Part shown: positions 15,823 through 24,420 of the stretch, one piece after another
How the letters are laid out: every line of letters starts with the position of its first letter
Numbering within the stretch: position 1 is the first letter of the stretch
Assembly: GCF_041687215.1 (NCBI RefSeq)
Contig: NZ_JAWLCI010000014.1
Span: 12,532-76,531 of the forward strand
Reading direction: 5' to 3'
DNA length: 64,000 nt
Source: Mariniphaga sp041687215
GTDB lineage: Bacteria; Bacteroidota; Bacteroidia; Bacteroidales; Prolixibacteraceae
Position numbers and translations under genes: made by a program
Notes under the pieces: generated by a model
Told to the model about the DNA's origin: nothing
Database searches by the model: none
Seen by the model: only the letters and a program-made list of their open reading frames with translations

Positions 15823-17042
15823 AACGTTTTCAAATTCTGTTTTTCACCGCATTTTTGTTTTTATGTGCAAATTTATTGTTTGCTCAAATCAATGCGCCTT
15901 CGCCAATTCCTGACCGGGTTGTTTTAAACCTAACCGAGAACCCTGCCACTTCGGTGGCCATCACCTGGCGAACCGATGTTTCTGTTTCCGAAGGTTTTTG
16001 TGAATTGCAGCCGGCTGCAGAAGGACCCTTAAAAAAGGAAGATTCAAAAACGTTCAAAGCCAAAACAACCACTATAAAATACGAATACGGCGACGAACCT
16101 GTGATTGATGCTAATCAGCATTCCTTCATATTTACAGATTTGATTCCAGGCAAAAAGTACATTTACCGCGTTGGCGCCAGCGATTTTTGGAGCGAGTGGT
16201 TCGAATACCAAACTCCGTCAGTCGAAAACGATAAGTTTTCCTTCATTTATTTCGGCGATCCGCAAAACGATTTGAAATCGCAGTGGTCGCGGGTAATCCG
16301 CTCAGCATACCGGCACGCCCCCGATTGTGGATTTATGCTATACTGCGGCGATTTGATCAACCGTGCCGGCCGCGATGTGGAATGGCACGAGTGGTTTCAT
16401 GCCGGCTCATTTATTTACGGTATGGTTCCGCAGGTGATGACACCAGGAAACCACGATTACAACGATTTGATGCTCGACCCGCACTGGAATGCGCAATTCA
16501 CCCAACCAACAAACGGTCCCAAAGGATTGGAAGGTACCTGTTTTGTTATCGATTACAAAAATCTCAGAATTATTTCCATCGACTCTGCTGTTGATTCGGA
16601 GTTGGAAAATGAAAACGGTTACCCGATGCAGGCGCAAAAAGTCTGGCTCGATTCGGTATTGCAGGCCAACACCAAAAAGTGGGTGATTGTTACCACGCAT
16701 TTGCCTTTTTATTCGCCCAAAGAAAACCGCGACAACAAACACCTGCGTAAACATTTTCAACCCATTCTGGAAAAATACAAAGTGGATTTGGTACTCTCGG
16801 GGCACGATCATTCCTACGGGCGGGGCCGGGTTTCCGACAATCCGCAAGCCGGTCACAAAGTAATGTATGTGGTTTCGGTGAGCGGTCCCAAAATGTACGA
16901 GGCTGGCGACAAAGACTGGATGGAACATTCCGGCGCCGACAAGCAACTGTACCAGTTAATTTCCATCGACGGGAATGAATTGAGTTACCAGTCTTATACT
17001 GCCAGCGGAGAACTTTTCGATGAATTTATTTTGAACAAATAA
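15819..17042 (+). CDS. Purple-acid-phosphatase-like metallophosphoesterase, secreted
   Basis: The start at 15819 gives an ATGA overlap with the preceding stop and a clean signal peptide (FQILFFTAFLFLCANLLFAQ). An Fn3-like N-terminal domain (about 20-140: PATSVAITWRTD) precedes a calcineurin-like domain with YFGDPQND, YCGDLIN, TPGNHDYND, TTHLPF and SGHDHSYGRG, the dinuclear metal ligands of purple acid phosphatases. It would hydrolyse phosphate mono- or diesters in the periplasm. A second PAP-like paralogue is at 37670. It lies 13 nt before the transporter gene. Confidence 0.88.
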   Translation: MKRFQILFFTAFLFLCANLLFAQINAPSPIPDRVVLNLTENPATSVAITWRTDVSVSEGFCELQPAAEGPLKKEDSKTFKAKTTTIKYEYGDEPVIDANQHSFIFTDLIPGKKYIYRVGASDFWSEWFEYQTPSVENDKFSFIYFGDPQNDLKSQWSRVIRSAYRHAPDCGFMLYCGDLINRAGRDVEWHEWFHAGSFIYGMVPQVMTPGNHDYNDLMLDPHWNAQFTQPTNGPKGLEGTCFVIDYKNLRIISIDSAVDSELENENGYPMQAQKVWLDSVLQANTKKWVIVTTHLPFYSPKENRDNKHLRKHFQPILEKYKVDLVLSGHDHSYGRGRVSDNPQAGHKVMYVVSVSGPKMYEAGDKDWMEHSGADKQLYQLISIDGNELSYQSYTASGELFDEFILNK

Positions 17043-17055
17043 TATCAAATAGACA

Positions 17056-18210
17056 ATGACAGCGCAGAAAGTCAATTGGAGCAGGTTATTTCCCGTTCTA
17101 CTCTCCTTTGTGGTAATGGGATTTGTGGATATTATTGGCGTGGCAACCGGTTACATCAAACAGGATTTTGAGCTTACCAATTTTGCCGCCCAGTTTTTGC
17201 CCATGATGGTTTTGGTCTGGTTTTTTGTGTTGTCGGTTCCGGCTGGGGTACTTCAGGATAAAGTAGGAAAACGGAACATGCTCAATACCGGGATGGTGAT
17301 TCAGGCCATTGGTTTGGGACTTCCGTTTTTGCATTATTCTTTCGGAATGATGTTCGCCTCGTTTCTGTTGCTCGGCATTGGAAACACACTCATTCAGGTT
17401 TCCACCAATCCCCTGTTGCAGGATGTTTCACCGGGGGATAAACTCCCTAGTTTTTTGAGCGCCGGCCAGTTTATCAAAGCAATGATTTCCTTTGCCGGAC
17501 CGCTGTTTGCCACCTTCCTGGCCGTTCGGTTCGGCGACTGGAAACTGGTTTTTGCCGTTTACGGAATTACTTCTGTACTGGCGGCTATCTGGCTGGGTTT
17601 TACTCCCATTGCAGAGTCGAAACCTGAACGAAAACCGGCTACGTTCAGTTCGTGTTTTGGGTTGCTGAAAAACCGTTTTGTGCTGTTTATGGCGCTCTCC
17701 ATTTTTATGATTGTGGGCGCCGAAGTAGCCATCAACACCAACATTGCCAATATTCTCATGGCAAAGTTCGGACTGACGCTTGAAAAAGCAGCCATCGGAA
17801 TCAGTGTTTTTTTTGCCGGTGAAACTATTGCCCGTCTGGGCGGGGCTATTCTGCTGAACTGGATAAAACCGCGTCCATTCCTTATGCTTACAGCTTTAGT
17901 GGCACTGGTGGGAGTTGGCGGAGTGCTGCTCTCACCTGTTTATTTTGTTGCCCTTGTTTTCATTTTTATCACCGGGCTGGGAGCTGGTAATATGTTCCCG
18001 GTTATTTTCTCCCTTTCGCTGGAAAAAATGCCCGGCCGGGCCAATGAAATTTCCGGCTTGCTGATAATGGCCATTTCCGGGGGAGCAGTAATTCCTCCGG
18101 TGGTTGGGTTGGTAAGTACCGTGGTTTCTCCCTTTGCCAGCATGTTTGTCATTGGCGTTTGCATGCTGTATGTGCTTTGGGTTTCCTTTTATGTGAAGAA
18201 GCATTTATAA
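17056..18210 (+). CDS. FucP-type sugar MFS transporter
   Basis: The 384 aa protein has about 12 membrane helices and motifs of the fucose/glucose:proton symporter branch (VATGYIKQDF, GNTLIQVSTNPLLQ, GAGNMFPVIFSLSLEKMPGR). It would bring a released monosaccharide into the cytoplasm. It ends the run begun by the FG-GAP gene and precedes the LacI regulator by about 200 nt. The substrate could be fucose, galactose, glucose or mannose. Confidence 0.85.
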   Translation: MTAQKVNWSRLFPVLLSFVVMGFVDIIGVATGYIKQDFELTNFAAQFLPMMVLVWFFVLSVPAGVLQDKVGKRNMLNTGMVIQAIGLGLPFLHYSFGMMFASFLLLGIGNTLIQVSTNPLLQDVSPGDKLPSFLSAGQFIKAMISFAGPLFATFLAVRFGDWKLVFAVYGITSVLAAIWLGFTPIAESKPERKPATFSSCFGLLKNRFVLFMALSIFMIVGAEVAINTNIANILMAKFGLTLEKAAIGISVFFAGETIARLGGAILLNWIKPRPFLMLTALVALVGVGGVLLSPVYFVALVFIFITGLGAGNMFPVIFSLSLEKMPGRANEISGLLIMAISGGAVIPPVVGLVSTVVSPFASMFVIGVCMLYVLWVSFYVKKHL

Positions 18211-18384
18211 AACGGATGTAAAGTCAAAATTGCATAAAAATTAACCAACAAACCAGAAGCAATTCTCATAATTCTGTCGTTCATTTGAACAATTATCTTC
18301 AAAAACCGGGAGATTTTTGTATTTTGAGAAACGTACAAGTTTTAAAACAATAGATTTTTTGCATTTATGTAGCTGCGAAATATT

Positions 18385-18392
18385 TATTTTTG
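18385..18392 (+). promoter_or_regulatory. Bacteroidota -7 box (TATTTTTG) upstream of the LacI gene
   Basis: TATTTTTG fits TAnnTTTG, 26 nt before the chosen ATG. A TTTG at 18358-18361 is a little too far upstream to be an ideal -33 box. A weak inverted repeat AAAC-N6-GTTT at 18329-18342 could be an operator. Confidence 0.35.
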
Positions 18393-18417
18393 TTTGAAAG
18401 CCAACAAATTGAAGGAG

Positions 18418-19455
18418 ATGAAAAAGACCTCGTTAAATGATATTGCAGTGCGGCTGGGTGTTTCAAAAACGCTGGTTTCCCTGGTTCTCAACGGAAAAGG
18501 GAGGAAACATCGCATAAGCGAGGAAGTGTGTAAAAAGGTTATTGCTGTGGCCAAAGAGTTGAATTACCAGCCCAACCAGATTGCCAAAGGATTGCGTACA
18601 GGAAAAACAAATACTATCGGACTGATTATTGCCGACATTGCCAACCCGTTTTTTGGCAAATTGGGCCGCGAGATCGAAAAAGAAGCTTCAAAACACGGCT
18701 ACCGGGTGATGTTTTGCAGTTCAGACGAAAATGCCGAAAATTTCAGGCTGCAACTGGAAATGCTACAGCAGGGACAGGTGGACGGGCTGATTATTTCGCC
18801 TCCGGCCGGTAGCGAACAACAAATAAAAAAGCTGGAAAAAAGCAAATTACCCTATGTACTCATCGACCGCTATTTCCCTGAAATAGAATCTAATGCTATT
18901 GTTATCGACAATTTTCAGGCAGCTTACGATGCCACCAAACATTTAATTGATCAGGGATATCAGAACATTGCGTGTATTACGGTAAACAATACACTTAATA
19001 ACATGCGTCAGCGGTTAGAGGGTTATAAAAAGGCTTTACAGGATGCACAGCAGAATCCGGACGAACGACTCATAAAAATTATGCCGTTTTCACACGAGAA
19101 AGACGATTTTGAAGCAGCTATAAAACAACTTGCATTCTCCGACGAAATAAAAGCGGATGCCATATTTTTTACGACAAGTAAAGTGGGCATAATGGGCTTG
19201 GAAAGCATTCATTCACTGGGTTTGAACATACCGGATGATATGGCTGTGGTGAGTTTCGACGACCCCGATGCCTTTCGCATTAGCAATCCACCAGTAACTG
19301 CAGTAGCGCAGCCGTTAAAAGAAATCGGAAGCCAGTCGGTAAAGCTTTTAATGGATTGGTTGAATAGTAAAGGAAGAAAAAAAGAAACAGAGAAAATTGT
19401 GCTTAATGCAGAATTAAGAATCAGAAAATCAAGCGTGCGCATATTTTTTTCATAA
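18418..19455 (+). CDS. LacI family transcriptional regulator
   Basis: The protein is about 345 aa from the ATG at 18418; a TTG eight codons earlier is less likely. The LacI helix-turn-helix is at the N-terminus (SLNDIAVRLGVSKTLVSLVL), followed by the hinge (YQPNQIAKGLRTGKTNTIG) and a periplasmic-binding-protein-like sugar domain with DRYFP and VSFDDPDAF. It binds an operator and responds to a sugar or sugar phosphate. Its place at the head of the ROK/SIS/PfkB-HAD operon, with a 38-nt gap, points to control of that operon. Confidence 0.93.
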   Translation: MKKTSLNDIAVRLGVSKTLVSLVLNGKGRKHRISEEVCKKVIAVAKELNYQPNQIAKGLRTGKTNTIGLIIADIANPFFGKLGREIEKEASKHGYRVMFCSSDENAENFRLQLEMLQQGQVDGLIISPPAGSEQQIKKLEKSKLPYVLIDRYFPEIESNAIVIDNFQAAYDATKHLIDQGYQNIACITVNNTLNNMRQRLEGYKKALQDAQQNPDERLIKIMPFSHEKDDFEAAIKQLAFSDEIKADAIFFTTSKVGIMGLESIHSLGLNIPDDMAVVSFDDPDAFRISNPPVTAVAQPLKEIGSQSVKLLMDWLNSKGRKKETEKIVLNAELRIRKSSVRIFFS

Positions 19456-19493
19456 ATTGCTAAAACGATTTAACAGGAATGACAAACTGAAAA

Positions 19494-20477
19494 ATGAAAG
19501 ACAACAAAAAGGAATATTATCTGGGAATTGACATTGGCGGAACCAAATGTGCGGTTGTTGTTGGCGCAGGTGATTTTAAGATTCACCGTAAAATTCAGTT
19601 TGAAACACGCACCGGCGAACGAGGTTATGCCGAAATTCTGGAGGAATTTTTTACGCATATTGAAAATCTTTTTGTTGAATTTCCCAAAGAAAATTTGAAA
19701 CGAATTGGCATCAGTTGCGGTGGTCCGCTCGATTCACGAAAAGGTATGATTTATTCGCCGCCCAATTTGCCCGGTTGGGATAACGTACCCATTGTTGAAA
19801 TATTCAGTAAAAAATATGAAGTTCCTGCAGCCATTCAGAACGATGCCAACGCCTGTGCGCTTGCCGAATGGCTGATGGGCGCCGGAAAAGGAACCCGCAA
19901 TATGGTTTTCCTCACTTTTGGAACCGGCATGGGCGCCGGTCTTATTCTGAACGGCCAATTGTATGCCGGAACCAACGATTTGGGTGGCGAGGTTGGCCAC
20001 ATCCGGCTGGCCGAAACGGGCCCGGTGGGATTTGGGAAACCAGGTTCCTTCGAAGGTTTTTGCAGCGGCGGCGGCATTGCCCAACTGGCCGAAAAAGTGG
20101 TTTCTGAGAAACTGAAAAACGGCGAACCGGTGGCTTTTTGCCCCAATATAGAAAACGCCGGCTCTTTAACAGCCAAAGATGTGGCACTGGCTGCACATGA
20201 CGGCGATCTGGTTGCTGCTGAAATTATCAAGACTTCCGGAGAATATCTGGGGCGTGGTCTGGCGGTTTTAATCGATGTGCTGAATCCCGAATGTATCGTT
20301 ATTGGGAGCATTTATGCCCGCAATGAAGCATTGTTCAAGCCGCATATTGAACGTATTTTGAAAGAGGAGGCGATACCTTCTGCGCTGGAAGTTTGCCGGA
20401 TTAAACCGGCTGAACTGGGGGAATCCATCGGCGATTATGCCGCTTTGTGTGTGGCACTTTATGAAGAAGAATTTTAG
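19494..20477 (+). CDS. ROK family sugar kinase lacking the zinc-cysteine cluster
   Basis: The 327 aa protein has the ATP-binding GIDIGGTKCAVVVG at residues 10-23, the sugar site QNDANACALAEW and EVGHIRL, and a C-terminal ASKHA nucleotide fold. ROK kinases phosphorylate hexoses or amino sugars such as glucose or ManNAc. The usual CxCGxxGC zinc motif after EVGH is replaced by GFGKPGSFEGFCSGGG, so the zinc site is absent or altered, as in some divergent ROK proteins. It is probably the first enzyme of the operon. The substrate is unknown. Confidence 0.9.
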   Translation: MKDNKKEYYLGIDIGGTKCAVVVGAGDFKIHRKIQFETRTGERGYAEILEEFFTHIENLFVEFPKENLKRIGISCGGPLDSRKGMIYSPPNLPGWDNVPIVEIFSKKYEVPAAIQNDANACALAEWLMGAGKGTRNMVFLTFGTGMGAGLILNGQLYAGTNDLGGEVGHIRLAETGPVGFGKPGSFEGFCSGGGIAQLAEKVVSEKLKNGEPVAFCPNIENAGSLTAKDVALAAHDGDLVAAEIIKTSGEYLGRGLAVLIDVLNPECIVIGSIYARNEALFKPHIERILKEEAIPSALEVCRIKPAELGESIGDYAALCVALYEEEF

Positions 20478-20486
20478 AAGCAAGAC

Positions 20487-21119
20487 ATGGAAAATATACT
20501 GAATCAGTTGGTTGCACGGCACGAGAATCTCGGACATCTGAAAGAACCCATCAGGAAAGCTGCGGAGATATTGATAGAATCTTACCAATATGGCGGAAAA
20601 GTTCTGGTCTGCGGCAATGGCGGAAGCAGTGCCGATGCAGGCCATATTGTGGGTGAGCTGATGAAAAGTTTTGAGGTGAAACGTCCGCTGCAAACCGAAG
20701 TTCAGCAAAAACTGAAATCGCAATTTGGCGAGCGTGGCAGTTTTCTGTCAGAAAAACTTCAGCAGGGATTGCCGGCCATTTCGCTTTCGGAGCACACCTC
20801 GCTGATTACAGCCATTTCCAACGATATAAGTGGCGATTTCATTTTTGCACAGCAGGTGGCAGGCTACGGAAATGCCGAAGATGTGTTGCTGGCGCTGAGT
20901 ACCTCAGGAAATGCGCAAAACGTGATGGACGCTCTGATGGTTGCCAGGGCAAAAGGACTGAAAACCATTGGACTGACCGGCGAAACCGGCGGCAAAATGA
21001 AGGATTTGTGTGATGTGCTGATAAATGTTCCGGCAACAAGAATAGCCTATGTGCAGGAGTTGCATTTACCCGTTTACCATGCGCTTTGTATGATGGTTGA
21101 AAAGGAAATTTTTGGCTAA
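20487..21119 (+). CDS. SIS domain protein, GmhA-like phosphosugar isomerase
   Basis: The 210 aa protein has a GmhA-type SIS fold with GNGGSSADAGHIVGELMKSF, SLSEHTSLITAISNDI and LSTSGNAQNVMDAL. GmhA turns sedoheptulose 7-phosphate into D-glycero-manno-heptose 7-phosphate. Residues 70-95 (PLQTEVQQKLKSQ...) form an insert not seen in typical GmhA, so the substrate may differ. It starts 9 nt after the ROK gene, so the kinase and isomerase act on the same phosphosugar. Confidence 0.85.
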   Translation: MENILNQLVARHENLGHLKEPIRKAAEILIESYQYGGKVLVCGNGGSSADAGHIVGELMKSFEVKRPLQTEVQQKLKSQFGERGSFLSEKLQQGLPAISLSEHTSLITAISNDISGDFIFAQQVAGYGNAEDVLLALSTSGNAQNVMDALMVARAKGLKTIGLTGETGGKMKDLCDVLINVPATRIAYVQELHLPVYHALCMMVEKEIFG

Positions 21120-21196
21120 CAAATTCCATCAGGAAACGATCGGAAGTAGCCGGAATTTTCAGCGTTAATTCTGAAAAAAGTTAAAATAATATAACC

Positions 21197-23101
21197 ATGA
21201 AAAAAGAACTTCTGCAAAAAATCATCAGCGACATCCAATCGGTCAGAATTGCGGTGGTGGGCGATTTCTGCCTGGATGCCTACTGGTTTATCGATGAATC
21301 GAAAAGCGAAATCTCCATCGAAACCGGACAGCTTACCCGGCCGGTGAAACAGCAGCGCTATTCGCTGGGTGGCGCCGGCAACGTGACCAATAACCTTACA
21401 GCAATGGGTGTAAAAGACGTCAGGGCATTTGGCGTGATTGGCCCCGACCCGTTTGGAACCGAAATGGTGAAGGTGATGCAGGAAAATGGCATTAACCCGC
21501 AAAACCTGATTATCCAAGAAGGAAACTGGTCAACACACGTTTATACCAAACCTTACATTGCGGATGTGGAGCAAAACCGCATCGACTTTGGGAACTTCAA
21601 CGAACTATCACATTCCACCGCCGACCGGCTCATCGGGTTGCTGATAAACGAAATTCCGCAGGTGGATGTTGTGATTGTCAATCAGCAGGTTTTGTCAGGC
21701 ATTCATACCGAATATTTCAGGCAACAACTGGTTAAGGTGATCTTTCAGTTCCCGGACAAAATATTTATTGCCGACAGCCGCAACTACAGTGAGGTTTACG
21801 ATGGCGCTTTCCGGAAAATGAACGACCGCGAAGCTGCCAATTTAATCGGACTGAAAAAAGATGCCGGCGATGTAGTGCTTTATTCCGAAGTGAAAGAAGC
21901 AGCAGCCCGGTTGTACAAAAAATTTGGCAAACCGGTGTTTATCACACGTGGTGAGCGGGGTTCAGTAATTGTTGACGAAACAGGCGTAACTGATATTTAC
22001 GGGTTAATGATTATCTCGAAAGTAGATCCTGTGGGCGCCGGAGACAGTTACCTGGCAGGTGCAGCAGCAACACTGGCTGCCGGATACAAAATGCAAACCG
22101 CAGCAGAAATCGGTTCCTATGTGGCCGGAGTTACGGTGCAGAAACTGTTTCAGACCGGAACAGCTTCTCCCGCAGAAATCCTGCAAATGGGCTCCGACCC
22201 CGATTTTGTGTACAGTCCGGAGTTGGCCGAAGACATCCGCCACGCCTGTTACTGGAACGATTCCGAAATTGAAATCGTTAACGAGTGGCCGCAAAAGCTG
22301 CAAATCAGTCATGCCATTTTCGACCACGACGGCACCATTTCAACGCTGCGCGAAGGCTGGGAGCAGATAATGGTTCCCATGATGATGAAAGCCATTCTGG
22401 GCGAACATTTTCACGATGCCGACGAAGCGTTGTACCACAAAGTGCACACCCGTGTTATCGATTTTGTTGACAAAACCACCGGCATTCAAACCCTGGTGCA
22501 AATGAAAGGATTGGTTGAACTGGTGAAAGAGTTCGCCCTGGTTCCCGAAAACCAGATACTGGATGAATTTGGTTACAAGGAAATTTATAACAAGGAGTTG
22601 CTGGCCATGGTGAAAGAACGTGAAGCCAAACTGTTGCGTGGTGAACTGGCTGTGGAAGATTTTACACTGAAAAATGCGGTTTCGCTGTTGGAAAAGCTGC
22701 ACAATGCCGGCGTTACGCTTTATCTCGCCAGCGGCACCGACGAGGAAGACGTAAAAAACGAAGCCCGCATCCTGGGCTACGATTATCTGTTTGAAGGCGG
22801 AATTTACGGTGCTGTGGGCGATGTAACTAAAGAAGCCAAAAAAATGGTGCTCGACCGGATTCTCAATACCATTGGCGAATCGAAAACCGGCCAGTTGGCG
22901 GCTTTTGGCGACGGTCCGGTGGAAATCCGCGAAACCCGCAAACGGGGCGGGGTAACCATTGGCATTGCCAGCAACGAGGTGAAACGCCACAGCCTGAACG
23001 AAAGCAAACGTTCGCGGCTCATCAAAGCGGGGGCGGATGTCATCATTCCCGATTTTTCGCAGTTGCCGAAGCTGCTTCAGTTGTTGAACGTAAATGAATA
23101 A
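21197..23101 (+). CDS. PfkB-type (HldE-like) sugar kinase fused to a HAD phosphatase
   Basis: The 634 aa protein has two domains. Residues 1-330 are an RfaE/HldE-like PfkB kinase (GGAGNVTNNLTAMG, then DPVGAGDSYLAGA with the GAGD catalytic motif). Residues about 370-634 are a HAD hydrolase with FDHDGT (motif I), an inserted helical cap and AAFGDGPVEI (motif IV). In LPS heptose synthesis the kinase makes a 1,7-bisphosphate and a separate HAD enzyme (GmhB) removes the 7-phosphate. Here both steps may be in one chain, but the cap is larger than GmhB's and no nucleotidyltransferase domain follows. It may be a sugar salvage enzyme. Confidence 0.85.
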   Translation: MKKELLQKIISDIQSVRIAVVGDFCLDAYWFIDESKSEISIETGQLTRPVKQQRYSLGGAGNVTNNLTAMGVKDVRAFGVIGPDPFGTEMVKVMQENGINPQNLIIQEGNWSTHVYTKPYIADVEQNRIDFGNFNELSHSTADRLIGLLINEIPQVDVVIVNQQVLSGIHTEYFRQQLVKVIFQFPDKIFIADSRNYSEVYDGAFRKMNDREAANLIGLKKDAGDVVLYSEVKEAAARLYKKFGKPVFITRGERGSVIVDETGVTDIYGLMIISKVDPVGAGDSYLAGAAATLAAGYKMQTAAEIGSYVAGVTVQKLFQTGTASPAEILQMGSDPDFVYSPELAEDIRHACYWNDSEIEIVNEWPQKLQISHAIFDHDGTISTLREGWEQIMVPMMMKAILGEHFHDADEALYHKVHTRVIDFVDKTTGIQTLVQMKGLVELVKEFALVPENQILDEFGYKEIYNKELLAMVKEREAKLLRGELAVEDFTLKNAVSLLEKLHNAGVTLYLASGTDEEDVKNEARILGYDYLFEGGIYGAVGDVTKEAKKMVLDRILNTIGESKTGQLAAFGDGPVEIRETRKRGGVTIGIASNEVKRHSLNESKRSRLIKAGADVIIPDFSQLPKLLQLLNVNE

Positions 23102-23154
23102 TTTTTAATACTTTATACTCAATACTTCGTACTCACTACTAATTGTCTGAAAAA

Positions 23155-24267
23155 ATGCCATATCCAAAATTCGACCGAAACAAACTGGACATCAAACGGC
23201 TGGCCGACCGGAAAAACAAGGTTTACATTGAACGTGACCACATTCCGTTGAACCAGCCACCAAGGGATTTAACGGAAGCCGGAATTCAATTGATTGACAA
23301 AACCGTTGCCCGCATCAAAAAAGCACGGGAGCTGAACCGTTCAGTGATGCTGGCGTTTGGTGCGCATACCATCAAGAACGGCATGGGGCCAACACTCATT
23401 GCCCTGATGAAAGAGGGCTGGGTAACCCACCTGGCAACCAACGGCGCCGGAATCATTCACGACTGGGAGTTTGCCTTCCAGGGAAAATCAAGCGAAGATG
23501 TGCGCGAAAACGTCAATCTCGGGCAGTTTGGCATCTGGGACGACACCGACTTTTACATTAATCTGGCGCTGGTGGTGGGTGCATACGAAGGTTTGGGTTA
23601 CGGCGAATCGGTGGGCAAAATGGTGCACCGTGAAGGGCTGGACATTCCGGAAACTTCATTTTTATATGATTTTGCCCGGAAGAACATGGAAACCGATTCC
23701 GGAAAAGCAGCTGCTGCTGTCGATTTTGCAGGGTTAATCAAGCATTTCAATCTGCCGTCCGGATTCATGAAAATTCCACATCCGTATAAAAACTACTCGG
23801 TGCAGGGAAACGCCTATGCGTTGAAAGTGCCGTTTACCGGCCATCCCATGTTCGGACACGATATCATTTACACACATCCCATGAACCACGGTGCATCTGT
23901 TGGCCGCACGGCTGAAAACGATTTTCTCTGTTACGCCAACAGTGTGAGCAATCTCGAAGACGGGGTGTACATGTCAGTGGGTTCGGCGGTGATGTCACCC
24001 ATGATTTTTGAGAAGTCGCTCTCCATGGTGCAAAACATGGAAATCCAGCACGGCAGCCACATCGACAATCATTACATTCTGGTGGTGGATTTGGCCGAAT
24101 CGGACTGGGACTGGGACAAAGATGGCGAACCGCCCATGGACAACCCCGCGTATTACCTGCGTTACTGCAAAACCTTTCATCGTATGGGCGGTGAAATGCA
24201 CTACCTTACAGCCGATAACCGCGATTTTTTACTGGCGCTGTACCAGAAATTAAATGCAAACGAATAA
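23155..24267 (+). CDS. Deoxyhypusine-synthase-like protein of unknown function
   Basis: The protein is 370 aa from the ATG at 23155; a TTG at 23143 is less likely. A Rossmann-like core has GAHTIKNGMGPTLIALMKEG, HLATNGAGIIHDWEFAFQG and FGHDIIYTHPMNHGASVG, which recall NAD-dependent deoxyhypusine synthase folds by pattern only. True deoxyhypusine synthase is an archaeal and eukaryal eIF5A enzyme, so another NAD-dependent reaction is expected. Its constant position after the kinase/HAD gene suggests it acts on the product of that pathway. The function is not known to me. Confidence 0.6.
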   Translation: MPYPKFDRNKLDIKRLADRKNKVYIERDHIPLNQPPRDLTEAGIQLIDKTVARIKKARELNRSVMLAFGAHTIKNGMGPTLIALMKEGWVTHLATNGAGIIHDWEFAFQGKSSEDVRENVNLGQFGIWDDTDFYINLALVVGAYEGLGYGESVGKMVHREGLDIPETSFLYDFARKNMETDSGKAAAAVDFAGLIKHFNLPSGFMKIPHPYKNYSVQGNAYALKVPFTGHPMFGHDIIYTHPMNHGASVGRTAENDFLCYANSVSNLEDGVYMSVGSAVMSPMIFEKSLSMVQNMEIQHGSHIDNHYILVVDLAESDWDWDKDGEPPMDNPAYYLRYCKTFHRMGGEMHYLTADNRDFLLALYQKLNANE

Positions 24268-24317
24268 ATTTACCAAACGATTGATTTCAAAGATTTTCAA
24301 TTTTAAAACCAGAGGAG

Positions 24318-24420
24318 ATGAAACGACCATGCAGAAATGCTTCACAAACAAGCACTATTAAAATCATGGGAGTTCCATCGAATACATTTAAAAACAAACA
24401 ATTTTAATGAGATGAAACGA
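24318..24420 (+). repeat. Duplicated 5' leader element, copy 2
   Basis: Partner of 1178-1287, ending at the DUF1080 start codon. In this copy a ribosome-site-like AGGAG precedes ATGAAACGA, which opens a 29-codon frame ending at a TAA just before the gene (24405-24407). The leader may hold a short upstream peptide or simply be a transposed untranslated region. Confidence 0.65.

Noticed and set aside
22340..22990. 216-codon minus-strand frame in the kinase/HAD gene
   Set aside because: Antisense to the HAD domain with intact motifs; no independent evidence.
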